Positions 13,527-23,800 are shown, numbered from the stretch's first letter. The stretch is 64,000 nt of DNA from Psilocybe azurescens (GCA_023853785.1 JAJIRX010000941.1:124001-188000); one strand, 5' to 3'. Notes: generated from the sequence alone by a model not told the origin. Translations and numbers: made by a program.

Positions 13527-15182
13527 TTATGTCAGCGGATAAAACTCTAAGCCTAGGAATGCTCGATGTTTCAAGAACAGAGTCGGGCCGAGATTCTTGG
13601 TAAACATATCGGCAACGTTGTGATCGGTGCGGACATGATAGAGTTTGATCGTGCCAAGCTCTTCCTGTTCTCGGATATAGTGGTATCTGATCTCCACATG
13701 TTTAATACCCTTTTGAGTAACTGGATTCTGAGCGTTAAAGATTGCTCCTTTGCTGTCTGCATACAGCGGCACATGATCAATCGGAAAACCAAGTTCACCA
13801 AATAAGATCTTTAACCATGCACAATCATGTGCACAGTCGGAAAGAGCCATGTATTCCGATACCGTGGAAGATGTCGCAACAGGGGTTTGAGTCTTTGAAT
13901 GCCACTTGATCGCAGCATTAGCTAGACTAAAATAGTACCCTTGTGTGGACCGACGAAACCAATTAGGTTCCGTTCTGTCATCTCCATAGGAGGCATCACA
14001 GTACGTGTACAGGCCTTTGTCGCTGGCTCCATCAAATACAAGAGCATACTGTCGTGTACCCTTAAGGTAACGAAGCATATACATCGCTCTGTTTAGATGT
14101 TCTTCAGATGGGTTCGAAGAGAACTTAGCCATCTGGCATACAGCGAATGCTATATCGGGTCTAGTTCCAATCATCAAATAGAGGATAGAACCAATCAACG
14201 ATTGATAGTGTGACCGAATTTCATGTGAACTCGTTCCCTCGAACGGTTCTGGTTTATACCCGGTGGGTAAAGGAGTTTTTGCATCCTTGGCATCAGTCAT
14301 ACCAAAACGCGTGAGAATCTTGTCAAGGTAATCCGTTTGATCGAGATAGATCTTTCGGTCCTTGTAGACAATTTTCATGCGGAGAAACTCTCGGCATACT
14401 CCTAAGTCACGGCACTCCCACTTGTCCATGAAGATAGCCTTCTTCTGTTTGACAGCAGTGGAGTTTGGACCAGTGATGAATATATCGTCAACATATGCTA
14501 GTAAAATTACCAGCGTACCATCTGCGTGGCGCGCAACAAATATGCCTGCGTCTGCGATATAATCGCTGGAAGCCGAACTCTTTGAGGGATTTATCGAGTT
14601 CATGCCACCACGCTTTCGCAGCTTGTTTCCAAGCCATAGAGCGCTTTGAGTAACTGGAGTACTTGTGTTTCTTTTCCGGGGACGGTAAATCCAGGAGGTT
14701 GCTCCATATAGATTTCTTCGTCTAAATTCCCATAAAGGAACGCCGGATTTCACATCAAGTGACTCGACAGTCCAATTCTCTAGCACTGCTAAAGCTAGGA
14801 TGATCCGGAATGATCCGGTGGATAAAGTGGGTGAGAATATCTCAGTGTAGTCAATTCCTTCTATCTGTGAGAAGCCTTTGGCCACAAGCCGGGCTTTGTA
14901 TCGACCATCTGATTTGATGTCGAATACCCATCGGCATTTGATGCAATTAGCACCTGGAGGTAGGTTACTTAGCACATAGACCTTTCGTCTCTTGAGGGCC
15001 TCTAGTTCCTCAAGTTGTGCCGTTCTCCAACGCTGTTGTTGCTCAGCCGGAAGCTTTGCAATATCCTTCGATGTCCAATCTCGGACGGCGGAAGGATCGG
15101 GTAGGTCATTGTGGTGAGAGATCGCGTGAGCTAAAAGCGATTCAAACCCTAATTCTCCCCCTTCTGTGACTATTTTAATCAC
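13527..15182 (-). CDS. pol: Copia reverse transcriptase and RNase H region of pol
   Basis: 551 codons without a stop, C-terminal part of the copia polyprotein. Reverse transcriptase begins with RWVFDIKSDGRYKARLVAKG and has the catalytic box AYVDDIFITG at about 14475-14505. RNase H follows, with YCDASYGDD, SSTVSEYMAL and ADSKGAIFNAQNPVTQKG. In the middle (about 14556-14745) the reading frame gives nonsense, while two other frames give family-like residues such as YGNLDEEIYMEQPPGF and AWWHELDKSL. Three separate one-base insertions near 14744, 14629 and 14556 add up to three and return to the original frame. So the long open frame is misleading and about 60 residues of the palm region are scrambled. 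Confidence 0.9.
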   Translation of the reverse strand: MIKIVTEGGELGFESLLAHAISHHNDLPDPSAVRDWTSKDIAKLPAEQQQRWRTAQLEELEALKRRKVYVLSNLPPGANCIKCRWVFDIKSDGRYKARLVAKGFSQIEGIDYTEIFSPTLSTGSFRIILALAVLENWTVESLDVKSGVPLWEFRRRNLYGATSWIYRPRKRNTSTPVTQSALWLGNKLRKRGGMNSINPSKSSASSDYIADAGIFVARHADGTLVILLAYVDDIFITGPNSTAVKQKKAIFMDKWECRDLGVCREFLRMKIVYKDRKIYLDQTDYLDKILTRFGMTDAKDAKTPLPTGYKPEPFEGTSSHEIRSHYQSLIGSILYLMIGTRPDIAFAVCQMAKFSSNPSEEHLNRAMYMLRYLKGTRQYALVFDGASDKGLYTYCDASYGDDRTEPNWFRRSTQGYYFSLANAAIKWHSKTQTPVATSSTVSEYMALSDCAHDCAWLKILFGELGFPIDHVPLYADSKGAIFNAQNPVTQKGIKHVEIRYHYIREQEELGTIKLYHVRTDHNVADMFTKNLGPTLFLKHRAFLGLEFYPLT

Positions 15183-15766
15183 ATCCTGCGCATGGGATTT
15201 ACTCTTCTGGCTAGACCAGCCAGTGGGTACCGTTTCACTAAATTCAGGTGATGTTAAAATAGGTACAGATCCTATTACATCTGACCGCCAGGGTCTTTTC
15301 CTGAGATCTTTATCGGTGGTTGTTCCCGGAGGGTATACGTTCCCTCCCTCTGCGAGGGTGGGTTCCTCGGTCTGTCGGACCTTCTGGGTCCCGTCTCATC
15401 ACTATCTCCCCCCTTGAGTAGGCATGGGCGGTGCTCTACTACTGTGAGATGGTCCTGGCTGTGAACCACTCGGTTCCGGAGCTCTCGAACTTCGACGGAG
15501 GGTGAGGTTGAGACGCCATAGACAGCTGAGGCGGTCCTGCATCATCGCCAGGAGTAGCTAACTTCGGGCGGAGCGGACACCTTTGGTGGGGCAGGTACGT
15601 AGAATGGTGAGTCATCCGAATCATCATCATCAGAGTCGCCAAATTCTATTTCCACAACAGGATTATCTCCTTGTTTAGTCTTTTTCTCACGGACTTTAGA
15701 AGTCGGTAATGGTTTAGGCGGTGTGCATCTTGGGAATAAGTTTTCATCAAACAGCGCAGTAGCTGC
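15183..15766 (-). pseudogene. Copia pol linker between integrase and reverse transcriptase
   Basis: Continues the polyprotein after the stop codon at 15767-15769. The same frame beyond that stop reads AATALFDENLFP and later an acidic stretch EFGDSDDDDSDDSP, typical of the poorly conserved integrase tail. The frame then shifts again before the TGPRRSDRPRNPPS-like segment (about 15330-15390), which resembles the basic motif preceding copia reverse transcriptase. Confidence 0.65.
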
Positions 15767-16863
15767 TTAGAAAATCTTATTATGGTACCCGGTGTTACCA
15801 GGATGCATAAACATCATGTGAGCTTCATGCTCAGATTGATATCCCAAGAATATCATTAACTCCGATTTAGGAGCTAACTTATTCCGTCTGACATCCTTGT
15901 GAATGTAGACATAAGCACCACATCCAAAGACTCTAAGTTTGGACACGTCCGGTTTCTCGGAGTATATGCCTTCATAAGGCGTTCTCCACGAGAGCCGTTG
16001 TACTGGTGTGCGATTATAGAGATAAACAGCGTGTAATACACTGAACTCCCACCAGGACTCGGGTAGGCACGCTTGAAAGCGCATTGCCTGAGATTTCTTA
16101 TCAATGGTCTGATTAAAGCGTTCAGCACGGCCATTCATCTGGGGCTGATGTGGTACGCTTAATCTTATCTCAATACCATTTTTCTGTAAAAGTTTCTTAT
16201 ACTCTTTGGATATGTATTCTCCTCCGTTATCACTGAACCACGCCTTGATATTGGCGTTGAATTGCTTCTTGACGTAAGCAATCCAAAATTCAGTTGCTTG
16301 GAGAGCATCTGACTTCTTCTGAAGCAGAATGATCCATGTGAACGATTCGGAATCATCCAAAAGGATATGAAGTACTTGTACTTGTGGTACGAAAGTACTG
16401 GAAACTCTTTTAGATCAGAGTGGATTAGCTCAAAGGGGTTACTTTGCCGTTTAGGGTTCTCAGCGAATGTTCGCGAGTTCATTTTACCCTTGGCACAGCC
16501 CTCGCATATGGCTTTATCCTTTGGTATTTTAAGACCAGATGGGAATCTCTCGGTGTTACCCGGTAGTTTGCCCAATACTTGATCTGAGGGATGTCTCATG
16601 CGACGATGCCATAATTCATAGCTGTCATCAAGCATAGTTTCATACACCATCAAGTTCTGTCCGGAGACGATTTGGGTTTTAACCCAATATAGATTATCGC
16701 GATCAGATGGTTCTGCAATGTAGAGAATCTCATCCGAGGATTTATCCATAAAGTTCAGAACGCTAGAATCTCCTTCAACTTTCGTGTCAGGGTTCAGCAT
16801 TTGACGCATTGACAAAAGTTTGCTTTTCATACCAGGCATGTAGAGCACTGGATGTATGTGCAA
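15767..16863 (-). pseudogene. pol: Copia integrase: zinc-binding and catalytic core, frame-shifted
   Basis: The first part (16863 to about 16365) contains the GAG-pre-integrase/zinc region, LWHRRMRHPSDQVLGKL with downstream CEGCAKGKM giving the HHCC pattern. After HSDLKEFPVLSYHKYKYFI the frame shifts by one base in a short A run (plus strand 16359-16362) and continues in the frame of 15767-16360. That frame has the catalytic core: AWFSDNGGEY with the second acidic residue, and PHQPQMNGRAERFNQTI with the glutamate of the D,D-35-E triad. LRVFGCGAYVYIHKD is a usual copia downstream motif. The frame ends with TAA at 15767-15769, where relatives would be expected to read on. Confidence 0.88.
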
Positions 16864-17354
16864 AACATTATGTCTGCCGATTGGAGTTTCAAGTTAAGGA
16901 ACATTGTTCCGCTACCAGGAATAGTCCTGATTCGATCAGCGGTTTGAACAAGTGGTTCTTTTCCTTTCTCGAATTCCGTGTATTCAGCAAGGTCGGTTAG
17001 ATCTCCGGTAAATGCACATGATGCACCAGAATCCATTAACCAATTGGATTTGTTTTCCATGAACGAGAGTAAATCTTGCAGCTTATCTTTGCAACTGGGA
17101 CAATTGGAGTTAAACTCAACATCATTGTTCTTGTTTCTACTACAATTACATGAATAGGTATCTCGACTATCTACAGCTTGTTCAGCTGGTAGGAGTACTT
17201 TCAGTGGTTTGCAGTGAGTAAATGCAAGAGGATTTACGTACAAGTATTCAGTGTTATTTGCGACTTCGTCTTCATAATCCCTATAAGGGGAAGGCGTTCC
17301 AAAATCAATGGAGTCAGCGGTAATCCTGATATACCGTTTTGCCGTTTTCATCAA
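16827..17354 (-). CDS. pol: Copia aspartic protease region of pol
   Basis: Contains NWLMDSGASCAFTGDLTDL, the copia-type aspartic protease active site (D-S-G-A) that cuts the polyprotein, at about 16980-17040. An upstream CNCSRNKNNDVEFNSNC region with several cysteines might be a degenerate metal-binding patch, but it does not match a zinc knuckle. The 5' end overlaps the gag frame by 41 bases in a different frame. The 3' end shifts frame near 16861-16866, where HPVLYMPGMKSKLLS continues in the next frame. Confidence 0.8.
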   Translation of the reverse strand: MMKTAKRYIRITADSIDFGTPSPYRDYEDEVANNTEYLYVNPLAFTHCKPLKVLLPAEQAVDSRDTYSCNCSRNKNNDVEFNSNCPSCKDKLQDLLSFMENKSNWLMDSGASCAFTGDLTDLAEYTEFEKGKEPLVQTADRIRTIPGSGTMFLNLKLQSADIMFCTYIQCSTCLV

Positions 17355-19280
17355 CCGCGTGGGGATGAAGGTCCATGTTGGCTTGAACCGGATCGTGAGC
17401 CTTTTGTTTACCTTTGTCCATGTAAGGAGTGATGTGTACCCGTGCTACGCCATCGGTGTCCATGCCAAAGGACATCTCCGGTTCGGGAGTTTCCTCTAAA
17501 AAGGCATAGGGGTTTCCACCATACTCTTCTTCGGGATCAAAGATAGATGGGCTTCTGGAACCAGGAGTTGGGGCTCGACTTGGTTGCCAGTTGCGATCTT
17601 CTTCTCGTGGGGAATCAGATCCCGTAATGATGTAGGGACTGATTTTGTCACCTTCGTACTCTGGGAATGGCTCAACTGTGGAAGGAGCAGGTTCCGGAGT
17701 AGCGGCTTTAGGCGGGGAATCATCGACGTGTTGGAAGATGGAGTGTGGAGAAACCTTGATTGGGAGCATCGGTTTCACGATTAGTTCCTGCTGTGAAGTA
17801 GGATCCATGTATTGCTCATCCACATCCATGTCATGCATCTCGGCGACTTGCTCAAGACGTTTGAGTGTCTGAGTCGTTGGCTGAGCGCCAATGCGATCTG
17901 CAAGGGACTTGGCTTTGTGGAATGTGGGGTATGGAGCTTTTCCAGCTTCACGTCGTGCCTTGGCAGGCTTGACATTGCGAATAGCGATGCCCGCAGTGCT
18001 GAAAGAAGTGACTGTGTGAGAAGGTTCATATGGAACCAGAGAAGAATGATCAGCTAAATAGCTGTCCATTCCTTCTTGCGGTGATGGAGAATTGGAAATA
18101 GTGATCGCATGTCCGGATTCGGGAGAATCAGGAACAATAACAGCAGGTCGATCAGAGATCGTATAGGTGCCAAGCATGAGTGCTGGCATATCCACCTGCA
18201 TAGGTGTTGCTATCACGAAGCGGTCATTATTGGAGTCAACCTCAGCGATGTGCGAATGCTCATGCTTTGGGGGTGCTCGACGATTGCGCGTGCGTGTGCA
18301 ATGATCGTTTCCTTTGTCATCCTTCCATTTCTTTGTGAACGGCTTCTTCCCTTTCGGGTCAGAAGTGGAGGTAGAGCCTCCTGAACGTTGATCCAAATGT
18401 TTTGGAGTAGGGCCTTTATCAGCGATTGCTGATATCTTCTGGGCGGCTGGTTTCTTTGGGACGACAGTACCTTTCTTGATATAGAAGGTACCCTTCTTAG
18501 GCTTTTCGTGCTCAGGAAGGTGTCCAAACCGGGATGCCCAGGTGACTCTAATGGTCTCCTGCAACGTGTCGAGAGTCATGGTAGAAGTCACAGTGTGCGA
18601 CTCCTTGTACGACTCGATCATACGCTGATAGGACGGATTCATGCGTCGGGTCATTCGTAAGAGGAAGTGCGGCGAGTAAAATGAGACAAGCAAGTGATTG
18701 GGAAATGATTGGGATTGTGCCGGGAGAACTGGTAACTGCGCCCAGTAGCTGGTTCGAGTGGAAGACAGGTGTAAGTGGATCGGCAATAGGGCGATCTGCG
18801 GATTGGGATCGGATAGATCCAGCTTGTAGTCTCGGAGCTTCTTGAATGTGTCAAGAGTCTCAACGAACTGTTCGGTTGCGAAATTGGTCATCAACCAAAC
18901 CCAAGCTTCCCGAGCAGATTTGCTCTGGACTTGTTCGTAGATATTTTCCCACAAGGTCAAAGAAAGGAGTCCCTTAGCCTTGTAATTGGCTTCGGCATAG
19001 TCCTTTTGAGACTTTGAGTACCTATCGGCTTCGTGTTGGTAAACTTGGTACAAGGCTTGATACCTTCGCGATGTCAAGAGCAGTAGAAGTCGGGCGTAAG
19101 GTCCGGAGGTGCAGTGGGCGGTGCCCCTGTCTGCTCAACGAGTTTGCCTTCTAAAATGTCTTTGACGTTGTAAACCATGAAAGCGGGTTCCATCTTGTCT
19201 TTCCATTCTCGGAAACGAATACCAGAGAACTTCGGGAGTTTGCTAGTATCGAGAGAGATGGTTTGCTTGGTAGTCGACAT
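17314..19280 (-). CDS. gag: Copia Gag, broken near its N-terminus
   Basis: Gag starts at ATG 19280 with MSTTKQTISLDTSKLPKFSG, a typical copia capsid start (LP-K-x-x-G-x-x-F-x-x-W). It hits a stop at 19074-19076; the capsid helices continue in the adjacent frame from 19077 (YQALYQVYQHEADRYSKSQ, SAREAWVWLMTNFA). Around 18620-18760 another frame gives a better capsid-like stretch (LACLILLAALPLTNDPTHES), so two further compensating shifts are likely. The C-terminal ~350 residues are Pro/Ser/Glu-rich and probably disordered. No CCHC zinc knuckle was found. Confidence 0.78.
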
Positions 19281-19715
19281 TGTTATCTGTAAACAATAGA
19301 CGTTAGCGAACATGGTCTGAATGATAGCGAGCGATATGAAATCAAGCTTCTAGCTAAAGACCTGTGCTAGTCGTCTAGAACATTGAGTAAACAACTGTTC
19401 ATGTTGAGCAACAGCATTCTGTTCATCATGCAGCAAAAAATATGTTTGACTAAAACGTCTGCAGAGGATGTTGCTCAACTTAATGGAGATCAACGAAGAG
19501 GCAAAGCTCTATTCATTGTTACTCGACATCTTTGGAGACTAGTATAACAGCGAGCTAAAGCTCGAGCTGATCAGCGAGCATTGCTCAAGCATGCAACAAG
19601 GAGCATATGCTCAACATTGAAGCAGCGAGCTGGGCTCAAGCTGTACAGGCCAGATATACAGGCGTTGAGGGAGAATCACTGGTGGAGCTTGAGCTCAACG
19701 CCAGGAACGTCCTTG
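19281..19715 (-). other. 5' leader of the copia RNA
   Basis: About 435 bases between primer site and gag start with no open frame. The half near the LTR (about 19550-19700) is dense in GAGC/GCTC words in both orientations, including short palindromes, which could fold into stems such as an RNA packaging or dimer signal (inference). Confidence 0.5.
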
Positions 19716-19727
19716 GGGCCCATAACC
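19716..19727 (-). promoter_or_regulatory. Primer binding site, initiator tRNA-Met anticodon arm
   Basis: Directly next to the 5' LTR the minus strand reads GGTTATGGGCCC. Its complement GGGCCCATAACC matches the anticodon stem-loop (CAT anticodon) of eukaryotic initiator tRNA-Met. Drosophila copia is known to prime from such an internal half-tRNA, so the same mechanism is likely here. Confidence 0.85.
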
Positions 19728-20093
19728 TGTTACAATATAAAAATCGAGGCTATGCTACGTAGTGGTATGATCTACACTCGAACCCGTATACTACTAACCT
19801 GTAAGCTTATGTGTGTGTTGTACTTAGTTGCGTAGTGAGCACTGTACTGAAGTGAGGAACTTCGTTATTTATTAGGAGCAGAACTACGCTACCTTATATA
19901 CGTTTCTACATACTTTGTGCATATTTACATACTGCTACATATTAGGAAACATATATCATGTGCATATCATGTGCTATAAAGCACGCCATAATTGCGCCAT
20001 ACTCACGTGCAACCTATCACGTTGTATAGGTCATGTGCATCGTGTCACACTAACGTACACGTGCATGTCACGTGCTGTCACATAGTTTCAACA
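19728..20093 (-). repeat. 5' LTR of the copia element
   Basis: 366 bases, reading the same as the LTR at 13106-13471. In coding direction this is the promoter-bearing LTR. The primer site abuts it with no spacer. Confidence 0.95.
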
Positions 20094-20098
20094 GGTTG
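20094..20098. repeat. Target-site duplication, right copy (GGTTG)
   Basis: Matches GGTTG at 13101-13105 and marks the right edge of the insertion, 172 bases past the stop codon of the neighbouring repeat protein gene. Confidence 0.93.
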
Positions 20099-20269
20099 TA
20101 CGAGGTAAAATCAAATTACACGATCTGCAAAACATCATGATTTTTTCAATGCCGACGCTACTAGGAAACTCCCCCTTATTCTTGGTTATCCGTGTGAAGT
20201 CTGTGTGCACGGTTTAAAATCTGAGGAGGGGCCTTATAGGTGCGAATGGCATCGACGAAACCAGAACTT

Positions 20270-21051
20270 TCACTTTAGGAGTGTATCAAGCCTATTGAAA
20301 GCTTATCGTTTTCCGTTAGAAATGACTGCGCAGATTGGAGAGATAAATACATACCAATACCAGAAGTGGGACGGGAGATACCCGTAGCTACAGATGGCTC
20401 ATCGGAGCTATCAGTTACAGGACCTTGATCGAGTGCTTCAAGAGCTCTATGAGAAATTGCTGGTGCAGGTCGGGAGAGCAAAATCTTACAACAGCCCAGA
20501 GTGGTATCTTCGAGATCTGGGTTCTCTACCGCGTCGACCTTAAGCTTGCCAGCGGCCTGCCTCTTCAACAAAGTAGTATCGTCTGCGGCAAGAGCTTGGT
20601 TTGTGTCGTTAGAAGTTACCAGTGCATCAAGAAGTAGGGCCTTACGACAGTCCGGAGTGTCATCAAGGAGGTCGGGGCTTTCAACAGCGTCCACCTTGAG
20701 CTTTCCTGCCTGCCTTTTTAGAATTTTATTAAGTTCACTGAAAGCTTAACGGATTCCATCAGATATGAATGTATAAACTGGTGAGAAAAGCAAAAGGTGC
20801 AAGATACCTAGAGTGTCTGGTTGTCTCTTTAAAAGAGTATCTTCTTGATTGAAAGCTTAACAGAATGCATCAGTGACCACTCTGTATCGAGGAAGAGAAA
20901 TTTTTACGACTATCAGAAGCATTATCAAGAAGATTCGTGTTGTCGAACTTGTCGACCTGGGGTTTCTGGTCTCCTTGTCTTTTCTCAATTGGGCTTGAAG
21001 TTACAGCCTGGAAAAAAGGAGGATTGCGAGGGTGACTGATATCTTGAACAT
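20270..21051 (-). CDS. Secreted Kex2-processed repeat protein (KEP-like), one repeat per exon
   Basis: Not a named family that I recognise. Exons: 21051-20908, 20855-20808, 20744-20646, 20594-20490, 20444-20355, 20301-20270; all introns are 45-63 bases and phase 1. Internal exons are 48, 99, 105 and 90 bases, each a multiple of three. The start MFKISVTLAILLF is a signal peptide, shortly followed by IEKRQGDQKPQVDKFDN. Exon 2 has DTLLKRQPD, exon 3 KILKRQAGKLKVDAVESPDL, exon 4 TLLKRQAAGKLKVDAVENPD. Each KR is a consensus Kex2 cleavage site, so Golgi processing would release short peptides beginning with Gln. Exon 5 lacks KR; exon 6 is a truncated unit (DTLLK then stop). The model is one base short of 173 codons; the shift lies in the A run at 21012-21017 (plus strand), between signal peptide and first repeat. 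A different, less likely, reading would start in frame at 21067 without a signal peptide. Confidence 0.68.
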
Positions 21052-21113
21052 GTTTAGGAGACAGCACTCTGAGTGTTAATTGATTCTGAGGAGACGGCCT
21101 GATGCACCTTCGG

Positions 21114-21121
21114 CTTTTATA
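21114..21121 (-). promoter_or_regulatory. TATA box of the repeat-protein gene
   Basis: TATAAAAG on the minus strand, 62 bases before the ATG at 21051, a usual distance in this window. Confidence 0.6.
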
Positions 21122-22198
21122 ATGGCTGAAAGGGTCCAGTGAAAAAAAAAAATGGATATGAATTCTCCGCTGAGGATCTTCTAGTCAAGCGTTTTGGTCG
21201 TTTGATGAGGCATCTAGTGCTGAAGTTAGTATTAATTAGCCGCGCCCCGACAGGGAATAGATATTACTGCATTTTAACTTTGTAAATTTGTCTAAGCGAT
21301 AGTTTCTGGCGAAGAGATTCCAGCCTTGCATGCCGGAAAATATTATTATCCAAGACGGCGTTCATGACTAATGATGCTACAATAGAGACTCTTGAACTAT
21401 ACAACACACCAGATGCACTTAGCACAGGTCCTAGCTCATGGAAAGCAAGAGTTACGCTCCCAAAAAGACAAACGCTCACCGGCACCATTTGCCGAGATTT
21501 TTCCCATATGTTACTCGGCCAGTTTCGCAATTCATGGAAGGGCAGACACTGTTATAACAAGTTGCTTCTGCTCCTCTGGAATGTACCAGAAGTTGTATAT
21601 GATGTAGTGATCACTAGCATTGTAGTAGCATAGATGCTAGATCTGCATAAATAACACTTTCAAGGAGTAGGTGACATTGAGGACTCAGAAGCTCATATTT
21701 CACACGTACTGCCTGCAGTATACACCATGAAATTTCAATAAAAACATAAATACGTAGTTTTTGACAGCCAAAAAATGTTGTAGAAGAAATCAAACATGAT
21801 GAGATTGATGTGAGGGTCTTAACTGTCATTTAAGCACCTATGTTCGCCCCATCATTCCTTCGCGTTTTCTTCACTCTTTCAGCCATATCTTTCCACCATC
21901 TGCTCCAATTCTCCCCAAAAAAACTTCAGAGTGTTTTAATTGTCCAGGAATACATGACTGTGTTTTTATTTATATTTTTCCATCTATATTCGAGCTGGTA
22001 AGTGCAAGATACGAACTTTCCGGGTATTCATGTTTGAAGCTGTTATTTACGCAGATCTGGGCATATAAATTGTATCTGTGACTGTACAACATGCAAGTGA
22101 ACAAATTTGAAGCACTTTATTTGCTTTACTTGACGTGTATTATTGTGTTTACTGCTCCATGGTAAGCACTTCACTGACTGGTTGGTATATCTAATATA

Positions 22199-22361
22199 GG
22201 AAACAGATACGAGTAAGACTCAGAGACCAGTAAGATCAACTAGTATATTGTATAATACCTATAGGAAACAGATACGAGTAAGACTACGATACTGTGAGTA
22301 TAGGTGTAATAAACGGTAATGAAATATGTATGCTCACCTCAGAGACCAGTAAGATCAACTG
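22199..22361. repeat. Interleaved short direct repeats
   Basis: A 23-base word beginning AGGAAACAGATACGAG occurs at 22199 and again at 22263. A second word beginning CTCAGAGACCAGTAAG occurs at 22219 and again at 22339. The two overlap in the first copy and are separated in the second, so a segment was duplicated and then interrupted. Possibly a decayed LTR remnant. Confidence 0.7.
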
Positions 22362-23619
22362 AGGGAGGGGGAAAGAAACGAAGCGCTCTGTTATACAAGA
22401 TGCGCTGAGTACTGTACGTATGCTACATGATACGAAAGAAGAAGTAATTATCAATGAAGAAATAAAAGTTCATGTGGTGCGCGACCTATACGTCGCACAC
22501 CACACTTCACATATCCTTGGTACAAATGGTATCCAGGTGGAACGCTTTAGCCAAGCGCGCCTTAATTATCCAAAATCTAAGTTACTGTTGAGGCAATCGC
22601 ATCTACGAGTAATTTCCTAATTGATATGAATACTTAAAGCTCATATATTAAGTTTCTGAGCCATGGGATGCCTGGGTCCTCATATGCATACCCACTTTCT
22701 CCTAGATCTACACTACATTTGCACTTAATCTGTGTTACATATGCATGTTCTTCTCTTTTTGACTAAGACTACCCGCTTACTTGGTCTATAACCATGGTTT
22801 GACAAGGCAGAGACACCAGAATGGTCCCAGTAGAAAAACCTCTCTTAACATATCTAAATACGGCTGCATAGTGGAATAAATACTTTAATTAGGCACTCTA
22901 GGTACGTGACAGGAATGGTATGTAAAAAAGCGAAAGAAATTGAAATTGGCTGTGGACAGGGAAATATACATGCTTTCTATGTCCAACAGCGAGCAGAGGA
23001 CAGCAGAATAGCGGTGGAGATTGCCACCAATTGTCGTCGCTCTATATTTGATGTGGCGTGTACCTGATAGCACTGCGACGGGAAGCTGAATAAAGCCCCG
23101 CCCTATTGAACAATTGGTTATCGTGGTCACATACAATATCTTACCTATTCTGGTAAAGAACTAAGTAAATAACTGTGTGGTCAAGGTAGGAATATCAAAG
23201 AGCAAGGGAGAATTACTGAAAGCCATACAAATCCGGTGGTATGATGCAATCGTTTCCTGTCAACATATATGACACGGAGGGTGGGAACCTTAGGTGACTC
23301 TGTTGCTTTCCATACTAGCTTCTATGGTCCGAGATTCTAAACGCTTTTAGTCCGTCCTGATCTATGCTCTTTTAAGAACAACCCCAGTTGCGCTCCATGA
23401 CCTTCAATCTAGTTCCGCCTATCCGAGCCTTTGGTAGGTAAGTCCTAACGGAGGCAGTTGATAAACTGATAAAGAGCGGATATAAATGGCCTCAATCATA
23501 AATAAATCGAAGTGGCGTCAAGGGGGTGACACTAAAAAAAAATCAGACATGAGGTCGATTTTTTTTAACGTTTTCAGTACCACTAACCTACCTACCTAAG
23601 GGCAGGTCCCATTTGAGCC

Positions 23620-23800
23620 GAGCTTCCCGAGTTTTAATTTGATTAGATAGTGTAGATCGTATCCGCGGTTGTGAGCAGTTTGTGTGCTAGCGCGCTTTTG
23701 CAGTTGAGAATAACAACGCACCTTGCCCGCAACGCTATATTACGTGGCTGTTCGGCGAACATTTTCCAGACGCGAGCTGCTACACTATGCTACCAGTGTC
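23620..23800 (+). repeat. Dispersed repeat, copy 1
   Basis: Shares long stretches with 58825-59060, for example GTTTGTGTGCTAGCGCGCTTT, CCTTGCCC(A/G)CAACGCTATA, and the starting block GAGCTYCCCGAGT. No coding content. Type unknown: solo LTR or MITE-like relic. Confidence 0.7.

Larger units (their letters stand above)
13106..20093 (-). mobile_element. Full-length Ty1/copia LTR retrotransposon, coding strand minus
   Basis: A 6988-base element bounded by two 366-base LTRs that read as identical, each starting TG and ending CA, inside a GGTTG duplication. In coding direction (right to left) the order is LTR, primer site, leader, gag, protease, integrase, reverse transcriptase, RNase H, polypurine tract, LTR. 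Integrase before reverse transcriptase defines the copia superfamily. Identical LTRs imply a recent insertion. Yet the gag-pol frame is interrupted repeatedly: near 14556, 14629 and 14744 in reverse transcriptase, a stop at 15767-15769 after the integrase core, and shifts near 16361, 16863, 17340 and 19075. Many are single-base changes and may be sequencing errors; if real, the copy must have been moved in trans. Confidence 0.95.

Noticed and set aside
15874..16134. Open frame inside the integrase region
   Set aside because: Shadow of the integrase core in another frame; the true frame has the catalytic motifs.
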